Notes: generated from the letters alone by a model not told the origin. A stretch of DNA of 64,000 nt from Desulfonauticus submarinus (GCF_900104045.1 NZ_FNIN01000009.1:1-64000); one strand, 5' to 3'. Numbered from the stretch's first letter, positions 20,398 to 29,638 are shown. Program-made: numbers and translations.

Positions 20398-21118
20398 CTT
20401 TTTTAAGCAAAGAAGATTGTAAATTAGATGAGGAAGGTTTTTGTTTTTTATTTTTTTTAGGATAAATAAATTTTTTATAATCTTTACCTCTAGCCCAGGC
20501 GTAAATAGGACGAGCTAAATCTAGGGCTAAAGAAGAAATAAGATAGCCCAGACCGTCTTCAGGCATAAGAATTTGCTTTTTTATAATATACCAATCGATA
20601 AGAGGTGGATTGTCTATTCTACCAGCATGACTTAAAGACCATAAAAGTTCTCCTTTGGGAGAATATATTTCCAAATGTAAACTTAAAACACTTTCCCCTA
20701 AAGAGCCGCCATCTAAAACATAGGTTATTTCTCCAATTACTGCAAAAGCATTTTGTTTGCTTGCTATGTTTAAGGCTTCTTCTTTTGAATGTAAATGTTG
20801 GTTTATAAAAAATGATTTAGGAAATATTTTTTCTCCTTGCCAAATGCGAAAAAATATTTGTCCCATTCTTGTTTCAAGTTGAAAATCTCTAGGTTGTTGT
20901 CCGCAGTAAAAAGGGAAGAAAATAGCAGTTGTTGAGGAATTTTTTTTTGTCTTGCGTGGATAAAAATAAAGAGGAGCACAAGATTTTTGCACTATTGGCG
21001 GACCATATATATATGGATAGGACATCCAGATAGGGTTATTATCTACTATATGTTTACTTTTATAAGTACATCCGTTTATAAGTACAATGCTTAATAGGGT
21101 AAGAAAAATCTTTTTCAT
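20390..21118 (-). CDS. Lipoprotein of unknown function
   Basis: 242 residues. A type II signal peptide with lipobox LINGC (Cys17) marks it as a lipoprotein. The body contains a mixed alpha/beta region (NAFAVIGEITYVLDGGSLGESVLSLHLEIYSPKGELLWSLSH) reminiscent of lipoproteins of the CsgG or GNA1162 type, which sense or build outer-membrane assemblies, but the match is by feel only. The C-terminus is Lys/Ser-rich. It is transcribed leftwards, 45 bases downstream of the unknown gene at 21163, and overlaps the sfsA end by 8 bases. Confidence 0.72.
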   Translation of the reverse strand: MKKIFLTLLSIVLINGCTYKSKHIVDNNPIWMSYPYIYGPPIVQKSCAPLYFYPRKTKKNSSTTAIFFPFYCGQQPRDFQLETRMGQIFFRIWQGEKIFPKSFFINQHLHSKEEALNIASKQNAFAVIGEITYVLDGGSLGESVLSLHLEIYSPKGELLWSLSHAGRIDNPPLIDWYIIKKQILMPEDGLGYLISSLALDLARPIYAWARGKDYKKFIYPKKNKKQKPSSSNLQSSLLKKAS

Positions 21119-21162
21119 GTAAAAAATAAAAGCAAAAATAGGGCCAATAAAACAAAATATAA

Positions 21163-22170
21163 TTAAATTTTACATTTTTGAAGCGCCTTTTGTAGTTCCA
21201 GTGGATAGGTTTCTAAGAGGTATGCAGCGCTTTTTAGAGGTATGTTTGAGGGTAGGTTTAAACGTCCTCTAGGAGGGATATATTTAGGAATAGAAAAAAA
21301 GATAGGTTTTAGGTTATTTGGATAAATAATAATACTGTCTTTAGGATAAAGGGGTTGCCTTGGGCAGAGATAGCGTTGCTTAGACGTACCTTTTACTTGT
21401 CCCAGATAATTTGGCTCAAGTCTTTGCTTTAGATTTAGAAAAAGTGGTTTTGGGTTTTGAGGTAAGAAAAAATAAGAAGAAGGTTTGAAACTTGCTCCTA
21501 ATTGAAGTAGTTTAGGGGTTAATTTTTCTGCTTCTTTTTTAGATTTATCTCTCCAAGTTAAATAGATTAATAGCCAGTAATAGAATTTTGTTATTGGTTG
21601 ACCAATTCCATTTATAACCCAATACTTAGCTTGTCTTATAGTTTTAACTAGGTGCATCAGACCAAAGTCAGTACAAGGAGCGTGTAAATTTATTTTACAA
21701 GAAGTTGTTTTTGGATCTAAGAATGCACAATATTTGCCATGTATTAAAATGGAAGTTTTTAGATTTTTGTTAAATAAATTTTTGATGTCATCTAAATTGC
21801 AAATTGGACTTAGAAATATAGTCTTGTAATTTTTAAAATAAATTAGTTCGCTTATGTTTTTTATAAAAGGGTTATATTCAATATTAAATTGTTGAAATAT
21901 TTTTTTGTATTCTATAGGGCAGACAAACTCTATTTTTTTTATGTTAGTAAGATGACAAATTTTTTGTAAATCCTTTTTTGTCCAGTTTTTAAATAGAAAA
22001 GGTTTAATATTAAGTTGTAAACACTGTTTAATAATGAAAGTAGCCTGCTTAATGGATAAAAAGTGTAGATTGAGCATAATAGAATTTATTTTTAATAAAT
22101 ATACGATTTTTAACTGTTCTTTGCTTTCTATAAGGGGTAGTATTGTAGGATTATTTATAGAGGCACACAT
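21163..22170 (-). CDS. Unrecognised protein coupled to oligopeptide-transporter ATPases
   Basis: 335 residues, Lys- and Ile-rich, with no signal peptide. Alternating hydrophobic and charged segments (LKINSIMLNLHFLSIKQATFIIKQCLQLNIKPFLF) and conserved-looking cysteines (SPICNLDD, KYCAF, TSCKINLHAPC) suggest an alpha/beta barrel. A distant relation to the U32 peptidase family is possible but I cannot support it. Its start overlaps the end of the upstream ABC ATPase gene by 20 bases, so translation is likely coupled and the function may be linked to peptide uptake. Confidence 0.65.
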   Translation of the reverse strand: MCASINNPTILPLIESKEQLKIVYLLKINSIMLNLHFLSIKQATFIIKQCLQLNIKPFLFKNWTKKDLQKICHLTNIKKIEFVCPIEYKKIFQQFNIEYNPFIKNISELIYFKNYKTIFLSPICNLDDIKNLFNKNLKTSILIHGKYCAFLDPKTTSCKINLHAPCTDFGLMHLVKTIRQAKYWVINGIGQPITKFYYWLLIYLTWRDKSKKEAEKLTPKLLQLGASFKPSSYFFLPQNPKPLFLNLKQRLEPNYLGQVKGTSKQRYLCPRQPLYPKDSIIIYPNNLKPIFFSIPKYIPPRGRLNLPSNIPLKSAAYLLETYPLELQKALQKCKI

Positions 22171-23074
22171 AGCTATGTGTAGAAGAGAGTTGAATTGATT
22201 TAGGTATATTTTGAAGACATTGTTCTTTTTTTACAGGGCATTTATCTACAAAAGGGCAGATATTTTGGTGGGAAGAGATTTTTGTGTGTTTTTTGAAGAG
22301 AATTCTAGAAATTTTACCTTTTAATTTAGGTGCGCAGGAAAGTAAAAGTTTTGTATAAGGGTGAGCAGGAGAGGAGAATATTTCATTGGCAAGTCCTTGT
22401 TCTAAGATATGTCCTTTGTAAATGACAGCTACTTTTGTGGCCAAGTACCTTATTACGGCTAAATCGTGCGAGATAAAAAGATAAGTTGTTTTATATTGTT
22501 TTTGAAGTTGTTTTAAGAGGAGTAGAATTTGTGCTTGTACTGATACATCAAGTGCAGATACAGGTTCGTCTAAAATAATGAGTTTAGGTTGCAAAATAAA
22601 AGCTCGGGCAAGAGCAATTCGTTGTCTTTGCCCACCACTAAATTGGTGAGGGTATTTTTCTAAAGATTCTTCCAACAGATTTACGTTTTTTAACCAGCTT
22701 TTAATTATTTGTAGACGTTTTTTATGGGGATAGTTGGTGTTTAGTTTAAGGGGTTCATCTAAAATATTTTTTATTTTTTGTTTAGGGTTTAAAGAAGATA
22801 AAGGATCCTGAAAAACCATTTGGATAATATGTGGCATAGATTTTCTTGGGAAAGAAATAGTTTTGTTTTCAAGTACAATAGAACCTGTATCTGGAGCTTC
22901 TAGACCAGCAATTATTCGCGCCAGAGTGCTTTTTCCACTACCAGATTCTCCTACTAAACCCCATATTTCACCTTGTTTAATATATAAATTTATATTTGTT
23001 AAAACTTTAAGGCGTGTGGTTTTTAAAAATTTTTTTTGTTCATAAGTTTTGCTTAAATTTTTTATTTCTAACAT
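22151..23074 (-). CDS. Oligopeptide/dipeptide ABC transporter ATPase (OppF/DppF type)
   Basis: 307 residues. The nucleotide-binding domain has Walker A GESGSGKST (about 42-50), signature FSGGQRQRIALARA and Walker B LIILDEPVSALD. The C-terminal oligopeptide-type extension has cysteines (CPFVDKCPVKKEQC) as in OppF/DppF subunits, which may hold an iron-sulfur cluster. It would energise peptide or nickel-peptide import as the partner of the 23078-24031 subunit (3-base gap). The permeases and binding protein normally encoded with it are absent from both sides. Confidence 0.9.
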   Translation of the reverse strand: MLEIKNLSKTYEQKKFLKTTRLKVLTNINLYIKQGEIWGLVGESGSGKSTLARIIAGLEAPDTGSIVLENKTISFPRKSMPHIIQMVFQDPLSSLNPKQKIKNILDEPLKLNTNYPHKKRLQIIKSWLKNVNLLEESLEKYPHQFSGGQRQRIALARAFILQPKLIILDEPVSALDVSVQAQILLLLKQLQKQYKTTYLFISHDLAVIRYLATKVAVIYKGHILEQGLANEIFSSPAHPYTKLLLSCAPKLKGKISRILFKKHTKISSHQNICPFVDKCPVKKEQCLQNIPKSIQLSSTHSYVCLYK

Positions 23075-23077
23075 TTT

Positions 23078-24031
23078 TTACCTATAAAGCCAGCATTTTA
23101 CTTTTTGAAGATTATTGAATTTAATATCAGGAGGATTTTTTTTACCACATATAGCAAGTTTGTGTTTGCATCTGGGATGAAAAGCACATCCTTTTGGTAT
23201 TTTGGAAAGAGGAGGGATAGTTCCTGGAATAGGGCTTAGTTCTTTGTCTTTTTCCAAAAGAGGCAAAGCTTCTAAAAGCCCTTGGGTATAGGGATGAAGA
23301 GGATTATCTAAGATAACTTCTAAGTTTCCTTGTTCTATAATTTGACCTAAATACATAACACATAAACTTTGGCAGACATTTGAGACTAGACTTAAATCAT
23401 GGGAAATAAATAAAATAGCACTTTTTTGTTTGTTTTTTATTTTAGAAAGCAAATCTAGAATTTGGGCCTGGATAGTGACATCTAGGGCAGTAGTAGGTTC
23501 GTCTGCTATAATAAGTTTTGGATTACAACAGATTGCTAAAGCTATTACTACTCTTTGTCTCATACCCCCACTTAGTTCATGAGGATAAGAATTATAGATA
23601 CGTTTTGGCTCATTAAAGCCTATTTTTTCAAAGAGATTTAAAACTTTATTTTTAGCTTGGAGTTTCGATAATTTAAAATGATAGCAGAGGGTTTCTCCTA
23701 TTTGTTCTCCTACCTTAAAAACAGGGTTTAAGGCAGTCATGGGATCTTGGAAAATAAACCCAATTTGTTTTCCCCGTATTTGGAGTAGTTGTTTTTCCTT
23801 GTAATTAATTAAATTTTGTCCCAAAAAGGAAATTTTTCCTTGGCAAATCTTTGCTTCTGGAGGCAATAATTTTACAATAGATAAAGCTAAGATTGTCTTC
23901 CCACATCCAGATTCCCCGATAAGAGCAAGGGACTCTTCTTTTTGCATTTTTAGAGTAATATCTCGTAATACAGGAAGATTTTTTCCCCCTTGGTTAAGAA
24001 AAGATACGTTTAGCCCGCTTATTTCCAACAT
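23078..24031 (-). CDS. Oligopeptide/dipeptide ABC transporter ATPase (OppD/DppD type)
   Basis: 317 residues. Walker A GESGCGKT (about 38-45), Q-loop FIFQDPMTALNPVF, signature LSGGMRQRVVIA and Walker B LIIADEPTTALD. The C-terminal oligopeptide-type tail has four cysteines (CAFHPRCKHKLAIC then CWLYR). First gene of a leftward three-gene unit with the OppF-type ATPase and an unknown protein. Its cognate membrane subunits are not within the window, and the next gene upstream is the unrelated, divergent trmFO. Confidence 0.9.
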   Translation of the reverse strand: MLEISGLNVSFLNQGGKNLPVLRDITLKMQKEESLALIGESGCGKTILALSIVKLLPPEAKICQGKISFLGQNLINYKEKQLLQIRGKQIGFIFQDPMTALNPVFKVGEQIGETLCYHFKLSKLQAKNKVLNLFEKIGFNEPKRIYNSYPHELSGGMRQRVVIALAICCNPKLIIADEPTTALDVTIQAQILDLLSKIKNKQKSAILFISHDLSLVSNVCQSLCVMYLGQIIEQGNLEVILDNPLHPYTQGLLEALPLLEKDKELSPIPGTIPPLSKIPKGCAFHPRCKHKLAICGKKNPPDIKFNNLQKVKCWLYR

Positions 24032-24292
24032 AAAAATATCTTTAACAAGAGGTTATTTTTTAAGCAAGAGTAGAAAATAGGGAAATAGTTTTGAGATATT
24101 AATTGAAGGAGATGAAAATTGTAGTTAATTAAATGGTTGCATCTAGCGTAACTAGTTAGATGAAAGCTTTTTGTTGGGGGACAATGTAGATATTTAAGAG
24201 TTGTAGAGTTAGGTAAAACTGGTTAAGAAAGTATTTGAGATTGATTTAAAAAATAATTTTTAAACTTAGATTTAAAAAGTAAGGGAATAAAA

Positions 24293-25606
24293 ATGGCAGT
24301 ACTTGTAGTTGGAGGTGGCTTGGCTGGGAGTGAGGCTGCATGGCAATTAGCTCGTTTAGGTATAGAAGTGGTTTTAATAGATATGAAGCCCAATAAATTT
24401 TCCTTAGCCCATAAGGAACCTTTTTTTGCTGAATTGGTTTGCTCTAATTCTTTTCGTTCCGAAGATTTAACTTCTGGCGTGGGATTATTAAAATGGGAAA
24501 TGCGTCAATTAGAAAGCCTTGTTTTAGAGGCTGCTGATAAAACCAAGGTGCCTGCAGGCAAGGCTTTGGCTGTAGATAGAACACTTTTTTCTAAATATAT
24601 TACCAAACAACTTGAAACCTCTCCTTTAATTCAAATTAAGACGTATGAACTAAAATCTTTGGACGATCCTTTTTTACAAGAATTTGATAGTGTAATTCTT
24701 GCAGTAGGGCCTTTGCCTTCAGAAGAATTAGCAAAAGAACTAAAAGTACTTTCAGGTGGAGAATTATATTTTTATGATGCGATAGCTCCTATAGTAAGTG
24801 CAGATTCTATAGATTTCTCTAAGGTTTTTTGGGCTTCTCGTTATAATCCTGAAGAAAAAGATTATTTAAATATTCCCCTTACCAAAGAGCAATACTTTGC
24901 GTTTATTGAAGAATTAAAAAATGCTAAAAAAGTTCAGCCTAAAGAGTTTGAAAAAGAATTACATTTTGAAGGGTGCTTACCTATAGAAGAAATGGTTGAA
25001 AGAGGCGACTTAACTTTGGCTTTTGGTCCTTTAAAGCCTGTTGGGTTAATAGATCCAAATACAGGTAAACAACCTTTTGCAGTGGTGCAGTTACGTCCAG
25101 AAAATAGGGAAAAAACAGCTTTTAATTTAGTCGGCTTCCAAACCAAACTTACTTATCCCGAACAGAAGCGAGTTTTTAGGATGTTGCCAGGTTTGGAACA
25201 GGCAGAGTTTTTACGTTTAGGAAGTATTCATAGAAATACGTTTGTGAATGCCCCTAGAGTTTTGAACCATGATCTTTCTTTGAAACAAAAGCCTTTTATT
25301 TATTTAGCTGGGCAGATAACAGGAGTAGAAGGTTATGTAGAATCTGCTGCCTGTGGTTTGTTAGTGGGTCTAATTGTTGGATATAAAATGAAAAACCAAA
25401 TGTTTCCTTTTCCTCCTCCAGAAACAGCCTTTGGAGCTTTATTAAAGCACCTTCAAACTGAACAAAAACGTTTTCAACCCTCTAATATTCATTTTGGACT
25501 TTTCCCTGCCATAAAAAAGAAACTTAGAAAAAAAGAGCGTAAAAAAGCCTATGCTTTAAGAGCTCAACAGTATTTTAACGAATGGCTCAACAGGTACTTT
25601 ATTTAG
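24293..25606 (+). CDS. trmFO: Folate-dependent tRNA uridine-54 C5-methyltransferase TrmFO
   Basis: 437 residues. It opens with the FAD-binding VVGGGLAGSEAAWQLA (about 5-20), followed by the TrmFO-specific LVCSNSFRSEDLTSGVGLLKWEM, PAGKALAVDR, FEGCLPIEEM and AGQITGVEGYVESAACG. It forms ribothymidine at position 54 in tRNA using methylene-THF and reduced FAD. It is monocistronic. The 261-base region upstream holds only a weak 6-bp inverted repeat (24140-24162). It converges on yjbQ with 16 bases between them. Confidence 0.97.
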   Translation: MAVLVVGGGLAGSEAAWQLARLGIEVVLIDMKPNKFSLAHKEPFFAELVCSNSFRSEDLTSGVGLLKWEMRQLESLVLEAADKTKVPAGKALAVDRTLFSKYITKQLETSPLIQIKTYELKSLDDPFLQEFDSVILAVGPLPSEELAKELKVLSGGELYFYDAIAPIVSADSIDFSKVFWASRYNPEEKDYLNIPLTKEQYFAFIEELKNAKKVQPKEFEKELHFEGCLPIEEMVERGDLTLAFGPLKPVGLIDPNTGKQPFAVVQLRPENREKTAFNLVGFQTKLTYPEQKRVFRMLPGLEQAEFLRLGSIHRNTFVNAPRVLNHDLSLKQKPFIYLAGQITGVEGYVESAACGLLVGLIVGYKMKNQMFPFPPPETAFGALLKHLQTEQKRFQPSNIHFGLFPAIKKKLRKKERKKAYALRAQQYFNEWLNRYFI

Positions 25607-25622
25607 ATAATAAATAGACTTT

Positions 25623-26018
25623 TTAATTTTTTATAAACTGAAGCCATACTTTTCTGTTTCTTGGCCCATCGAATTCCGCAAAAAAAATTTTTTGCCAAGT
25701 CCCCAACATAATTTTTCCATTTGATACGATGACTTGTTCAGATGAGCCTATTAACGATGTTTTTATATGGGCGTCAGAGTTGCCTTCCAGGTGGCTATAG
25801 TCCCAGTTTAAAGGGATGACGCGTTTTAATGTTTTTATAATATCTTGAGCAACAGAAGGATCTGCTCCTTCATTGATGGTAATTCCCCCAGTTGTATGGG
25901 GGCTAAATATGGTTAGAATTCCATCTTGCCAATTTTGTTTTTTTATTTCTTGTGAGATTAGATGAGTGATATCTTTTAATTCTTCTCTTTGAGTAGTTCT
26001 TATTTCTAATATTTGCAT
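25623..26018 (-). CDS. YjbQ family protein (UPF0047)
   Basis: 131 residues, the whole of the small YjbQ/UPF0047 fold. Motifs are FSPHTTGGITINEGADP, WDYSHLEGNSDAHIKTSLIG and LGTWQKIFFAEFDGPRNRKVWLQ. Members show weak thiamine-phosphate synthase activity in E. coli assays; the true role is not settled. It is transcribed leftwards, convergent with trmFO. The 287-base gap to pstS on its other side holds a 7-bp inverted repeat (26135-26151) and the Pho box. Confidence 0.93.
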   Translation of the reverse strand: MQILEIRTTQREELKDITHLISQEIKKQNWQDGILTIFSPHTTGGITINEGADPSVAQDIIKTLKRVIPLNWDYSHLEGNSDAHIKTSLIGSSEQVIVSNGKIMLGTWQKIFFAEFDGPRNRKVWLQFIKN

Positions 26019-26134
26019 AGCTTTTCTCCTTACTTTGGGTTTAAATGATACAACAAATGTATTCGTTGGGTTGGGTTATTTTCTCTTTTTTTTGGCAATT
26101 TTTGAAGTTGTTTTTTTAACGATTTGCAAAGGCG

Positions 26135-26151
26135 AGGCTATATCATAGCCT
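26135..26151. repeat. Inverted repeat between yjbQ and pstS
   Basis: AGGCTAT-ATC-ATAGCCT, perfect 7-bp arms with a 3-base centre, followed on the + side by TATTTTATTT. It could be an operator or a short terminator that shields the pst promoter. Confidence 0.4.
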
Positions 26152-26217
26152 ATTTTATTTCAAGAGTTGTTTTCTAGAACAAACATTTTCTCTCCTTATT
26201 AATAAAAATGGATATTT

Positions 26218-26273
26218 TTGTCATTTAAAGATCAAGGTTTTGTCATAAAAATGTAACATAATCTTCTTATAGA
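26218..26273 (+). promoter_or_regulatory. Pho box array and -10 element of the pst operon
   Basis: TTGTCAT occurs at 26218-26224 and 26240-26246, and ATGTAAC at 26251-26257, all on an 11-base register. TTGTCATAAAAATGTAAC (26240-26257) closely matches the PhoB consensus of two 7-bp direct repeats with a 4-base spacer. A -10-like TATAGA (26268-26273) follows 10 bases later, as in PhoB-activated promoters lacking a -35 box. The response regulator gene is in the same operon. Confidence 0.85.
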
Positions 26274-26305
26274 CTTGGACAAGCAAAATACAAAGGAGGT
26301 TATCA

Positions 26306-27112
26306 ATGAAAAAATTATTTTTTGTTATGCTAAGTTGTTTTTTGTTCACTGTCTCTGCATGGGCAGGATCTATTCAAATTAAAGGTTCTACAACTGTTTT
26401 GCCAATTGCACAAAAAGTAGCAGAGCAATTTATGAAGGAATATCCTAACATAAGTATTTCTCTCTCTGGTGGAGGATCTGGCAATGGGATAAAAGCTTTA
26501 ATTGATGGCACTACAGATATTGCAGATGCGTCTAGATTTATTAAACAAAAAGAAATTGAAAGAGCAGTAAAAAATGGCCGCTATCCAGTTCCTTTTGCAG
26601 TAGCCTATGACTGTATTATCCCTGTTGTGCATCCTTCTAATCCTATATCTAATTTGAGCCTTGAGCAGCTTAAGGCTATTTATACAGGTAAAATTAGAAA
26701 TTGGAAAGAAGTTGGAGGTCCAGATAGAAGGATTGTTGTAATTTCTCGAGATACATCTTCTGGGACTTATGAAGTTTGGGAGAAAAAGGTTTTACATAAG
26801 GCTAGGGTTTATCCTGGTGCTCAATTACAGGCTTCTAATGGTGCTGTAGCTCAAGCAGTGGCTAAAAATAAATATGCTATTGGATATATAGGCTTAGGAT
26901 ATTTAAATAAGGAATTAAAGCAAGTTAAGGTGAACGGTATTTTGGGAACTCCTGCTACAGCTTTAGATGGAACTTATCCAGTAGCCAGAGCTCTTTTTAT
27001 GTTTACTAATGGGTGGCCTAAGGGAGATGTGGCTAAATTTATTCAATATGTTATAAATCCCTACAAAGGACAAAAGTTAGTTAAAGAAGTTGGCTATATT
27101 CCTTTATATTAA
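26306..27112 (+). CDS. pstS: Phosphate ABC transporter substrate-binding protein PstS
   Basis: 268 residues. A signal peptide ends near Ala-Trp-Ala-Gly (about residue 20). The phosphate-binding fold follows with IKGSTTVLPIAQ (the Ser/Thr loop that binds phosphate), SGGGSGNGIKALIDGTTDIADASR and SRDTSSGTYEVWEKKV. It captures inorganic phosphate in the periplasm for the PstCAB importer encoded downstream. AAAGGAGG precedes the start. The Pho-box promoter is directly upstream. A hairpin follows before pstC and probably lowers expression of the membrane subunits relative to this one. Confidence 0.96.
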   Translation: MKKLFFVMLSCFLFTVSAWAGSIQIKGSTTVLPIAQKVAEQFMKEYPNISISLSGGGSGNGIKALIDGTTDIADASRFIKQKEIERAVKNGRYPVPFAVAYDCIIPVVHPSNPISNLSLEQLKAIYTGKIRNWKEVGGPDRRIVVISRDTSSGTYEVWEKKVLHKARVYPGAQLQASNGAVAQAVAKNKYAIGYIGLGYLNKELKQVKVNGILGTPATALDGTYPVARALFMFTNGWPKGDVAKFIQYVINPYKGQKLVKEVGYIPLY

Positions 27113-27125
27113 TTTAAAACTACTT

Positions 27126-27150
27126 GGGCAGGGAAATAATTGCCTTGCCC
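27126..27150 (+). terminator. Attenuator-like hairpin between pstS and pstC
   Basis: GGGCAGGG / CCTTGCCC, an 8-bp stem with one G-U pair, then TATTTTTAAT. As a partial terminator it would let pstS be made in excess over pstC and later genes, as is common for binding-protein operons. Confidence 0.7.
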
Positions 27151-27178
27151 TATTTTTAATAGTTAATGTGGGTAGAAA

Positions 27179-28069
27179 ATGTTATCTAGAAAACAAAAAG
27201 ACAATTTAATTAAAGGTATTTTTTTTGGGATTGCTTTGGTTTCTGTTGTAATTTTAGGTTTAATAATGTTTTTTTTGTTTAAAGAAGGTCTGCCTATTTT
27301 TAAATATGTTTCTGTAAAAAAGTTTTTGTTTGGAAATTATTGGTATCCTACTTCTGAGCCTCCTGATTTTGGCATTTTTCCTTTAATCGTAGGTTCTGTA
27401 TTAGTAACCCTGCTTTCTTCTTTTATTGCAGTGCCATTAGGGATAATGACAGCTATTTATTTGGCAGAAATTGCCAGCCCTAAACTGCGTAATATTGTTA
27501 AACCTGTAGTAGAATTGTTAGCTGCAATGCCTTCTGTAGTAATTGGTTTTTTTGGTATGGTTGTGGTTGCTCCTTTTTTACAAGACTATTTTGATTTAGC
27601 TACAGGTTTAAATTTATTTAATGCCTCGTTAATGTTGGCATTTATGTCTATCCCTACTATTTGTAGCATTTCAGAAGATGCTATCTTTAGCGTTCCTAGA
27701 GAATTAAAAGAGGGTTCTTTAGCTCTTGGGGCTACGCATTGGCAGACAATTGTTAGAGTCATAATTCCTGCATCTTTATCAGGTATTATTACATCAGTAA
27801 TTTTGGGAATGTCTAGAGCCATAGGAGAGACCATGGTAGTGTTGATGGTAGCAGGTGGAGCAGCAATGATTCCAGAAAGTATTTTTGACCCTGTGCGTCC
27901 TATGCCTGCTAGTATTGCCGCAGAAATGGCAGAAGCTCCTTTTAGAAGCGAACATTATTACGCTCTTTTTGCAATTGGTATTGTTTTATTTATTTTTACT
28001 TTATTATTTAATATGGTTGCAGATCACATTTCTCATAAATACAGACAAGTAGGGGTGGCAACTCTATAA
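27179..28069 (+). CDS. pstC: Phosphate ABC transporter permease PstC
   Basis: 296 residues with about six transmembrane segments. The binding-protein-dependent permease signature lies in the cytoplasmic loop (SEDAIFSVPRELKEGSLALGATHWQTI, the EAA-like motif that docks PstB). The PstC-type N-terminus FFLFKEGLPIFKYVS is also present. It forms the inner-membrane channel for phosphate with PstA. The start follows pstS by 66 bases, beyond the hairpin. Confidence 0.95.
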   Translation: MLSRKQKDNLIKGIFFGIALVSVVILGLIMFFLFKEGLPIFKYVSVKKFLFGNYWYPTSEPPDFGIFPLIVGSVLVTLLSSFIAVPLGIMTAIYLAEIASPKLRNIVKPVVELLAAMPSVVIGFFGMVVVAPFLQDYFDLATGLNLFNASLMLAFMSIPTICSISEDAIFSVPRELKEGSLALGATHWQTIVRVIIPASLSGIITSVILGMSRAIGETMVVLMVAGGAAMIPESIFDPVRPMPASIAAEMAEAPFRSEHYYALFAIGIVLFIFTLLFNMVADHISHKYRQVGVATL

Positions 28070-28093
28070 AAAGGGAAACTATTAGGAGCATAA

Positions 28094-28942
28094 ATGCATA
28101 GTAAAAAGATTACTCAAGGGTTTTGTTTTGGTTTGCTTAGGTGTGCAGCTTTTGTTAATGCATTGGCTTTAGGTATTTTAATATACTTTTTAATAATAAA
28201 CGGTATTTCTGCTATTTCTTGGGAATTTTTAACCCAACCACCTAAAAATATGATGACACAAGGTGGAATAATGCCTTGTATTATAGGTACTTTTTTGTTG
28301 AGTTTTGGAGCTATGTTAGTTGCTCTTCCTTTAGGAATTGGTTCCGCTATTTATTTAAATGAATATGCAAGGCCTGGAAGGTTGTTGAGATTAATTAGGC
28401 TAGGGATAAATAATTTGGCAGGAGTTCCTTCTATTGTTTTTGGGTTATTTGGCTTGGCTTTTTTTGCTACCCAGTTAAAGTTTAAAGTTAGTCTATTAAC
28501 AGGTATGTTCACCTTAGGTTTTTTAACCTTGCCTGTTGTTATAAGCGCCACAGAAGAGGCTTTAAAAGCTGTTCCCTCTACGTATCGTGAGGCCTCTTTG
28601 GGGCTTGGAGCAACAAAATGGCAGACCATATATAAAGTGGTCTTGCCAGCTGCATTGCCAGGAATTCTTACAGGAGCTATTTTAAGTCTTAGTCGGGCAG
28701 CAGGCGAGACAGCTGCTATTATGTACTCTGCTGCTGTGTTTTATTCACCTAAGTTGATAAGTTCTATTTTGGAACCAGTTATGGCCTTGCCTTATCATAT
28801 TTATGTTTTAGCAACTGCAGGTACCGAAATAGAAAAAACACGACCCCTTCAATATGGTACTGCTTTGGTTTTAATTACCTTAATTTTTGGAATGAACTTC
28901 ATTGCTATTTACTATAGAGCAAAAATGCAGAAAAAATATTAA
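28094..28942 (+). CDS. pstA: Phosphate ABC transporter permease PstA
   Basis: 282 residues with about six transmembrane helices and the EAA-like loop ATEEALKAVPSTYREASLGLGATKWQTIYKVVLPAALPGI. FLTQPPKNMMTQGGIMPCIIGT near the start is typical of PstA. It pairs with PstC in the inner membrane. It lies 24 bases after pstC and 14 before phoB on the same transcript. Confidence 0.95.
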   Translation: MHSKKITQGFCFGLLRCAAFVNALALGILIYFLIINGISAISWEFLTQPPKNMMTQGGIMPCIIGTFLLSFGAMLVALPLGIGSAIYLNEYARPGRLLRLIRLGINNLAGVPSIVFGLFGLAFFATQLKFKVSLLTGMFTLGFLTLPVVISATEEALKAVPSTYREASLGLGATKWQTIYKVVLPAALPGILTGAILSLSRAAGETAAIMYSAAVFYSPKLISSILEPVMALPYHIYVLATAGTEIEKTRPLQYGTALVLITLIFGMNFIAIYYRAKMQKKY

Positions 28943-28956
28943 CGTGGATAATATTT

Positions 28957-29634
28957 ATGAAAAAGATTTTAATTGTAGAGGATGAGCCAGATATTTTAAA
29001 TCTTTTGGATTTAAATTTGCAACAGGCAGGCTTTGAAGTTTATTTAGCCTCGAATGGTATTGAAGCTTTAGAAAAGATAAAAAAAATCCATCCTGATTTA
29101 CTTATTTTAGATTTAATGTTGCCAGGTATAGATGGCTTAGAGGTGTGCAAAGAAATAAAAAAAGATCCAGAGACAGCCTCAATTCCTGTACTTATGCTTA
29201 CTGCTAAAGGAGAAGAAGTGGATAGAATAGTAGGCTTTGAACTTGGAGCAGATGATTATGTGGTAAAACCCTTTAGTATTAGAGAACTTGTGCTGAGAAT
29301 AAAAGCTATTTTGAGGCGTCAACAAGAACCTTTAACAAACAAAGTGTGGACTTATGATGGTTTAAAGTTAGATAAGGAAAAAATGCAGTTTTGGGTGGAT
29401 CAAAAGGAAGTAAAACTTACTTCAACAGAGTTTAAACTTTTAACAGAGTTAATTGTTGCTGATGGCAAGGTTTTATCAAGAGAGCAACTTTTAAGCAGGG
29501 TATGGGGATATGACTTTGAAGGATATGCTAGAACAGTAGATACTCATATTAGACGACTTAGAAAAAAAATGGGTTCGTATGCAGATGTAATAGAAACGGT
29601 TAGAGGCATGGGATATAAACTTAAATTGGGATAG
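28957..29634 (+). CDS. phoB: Phosphate-regulon response regulator PhoB-like
   Basis: 225 residues. The receiver domain has the acidic pocket EDEPD, phospho-acceptor Asp52 in LILDLMLPGIDG, then the conserved Thr (MLTAKG) and Lys (YVVKPF). The C-terminal winged helix of the OmpR/PhoB family ends with ARTVDTHIRRLRKKMG and VETVRGMGYKL. It should bind the Pho box upstream of pstS and so control its own operon. It lies within the pst operon between pstA and phoR, which fits a self-reinforcing phosphate circuit. Confidence 0.94.
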   Translation: MKKILIVEDEPDILNLLDLNLQQAGFEVYLASNGIEALEKIKKIHPDLLILDLMLPGIDGLEVCKEIKKDPETASIPVLMLTAKGEEVDRIVGFELGADDYVVKPFSIRELVLRIKAILRRQQEPLTNKVWTYDGLKLDKEKMQFWVDQKEVKLTSTEFKLLTELIVADGKVLSREQLLSRVWGYDFEGYARTVDTHIRRLRKKMGSYADVIETVRGMGYKLKLG

Positions 29635-29638
29635 AGTA

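Noticed and set aside
24140-24162. Inverted repeat CATCTA / TAGATG upstream of trmFO
   Set aside because: Only 6-bp arms with an 11-nt loop in AT-rich DNA; it could easily be chance.
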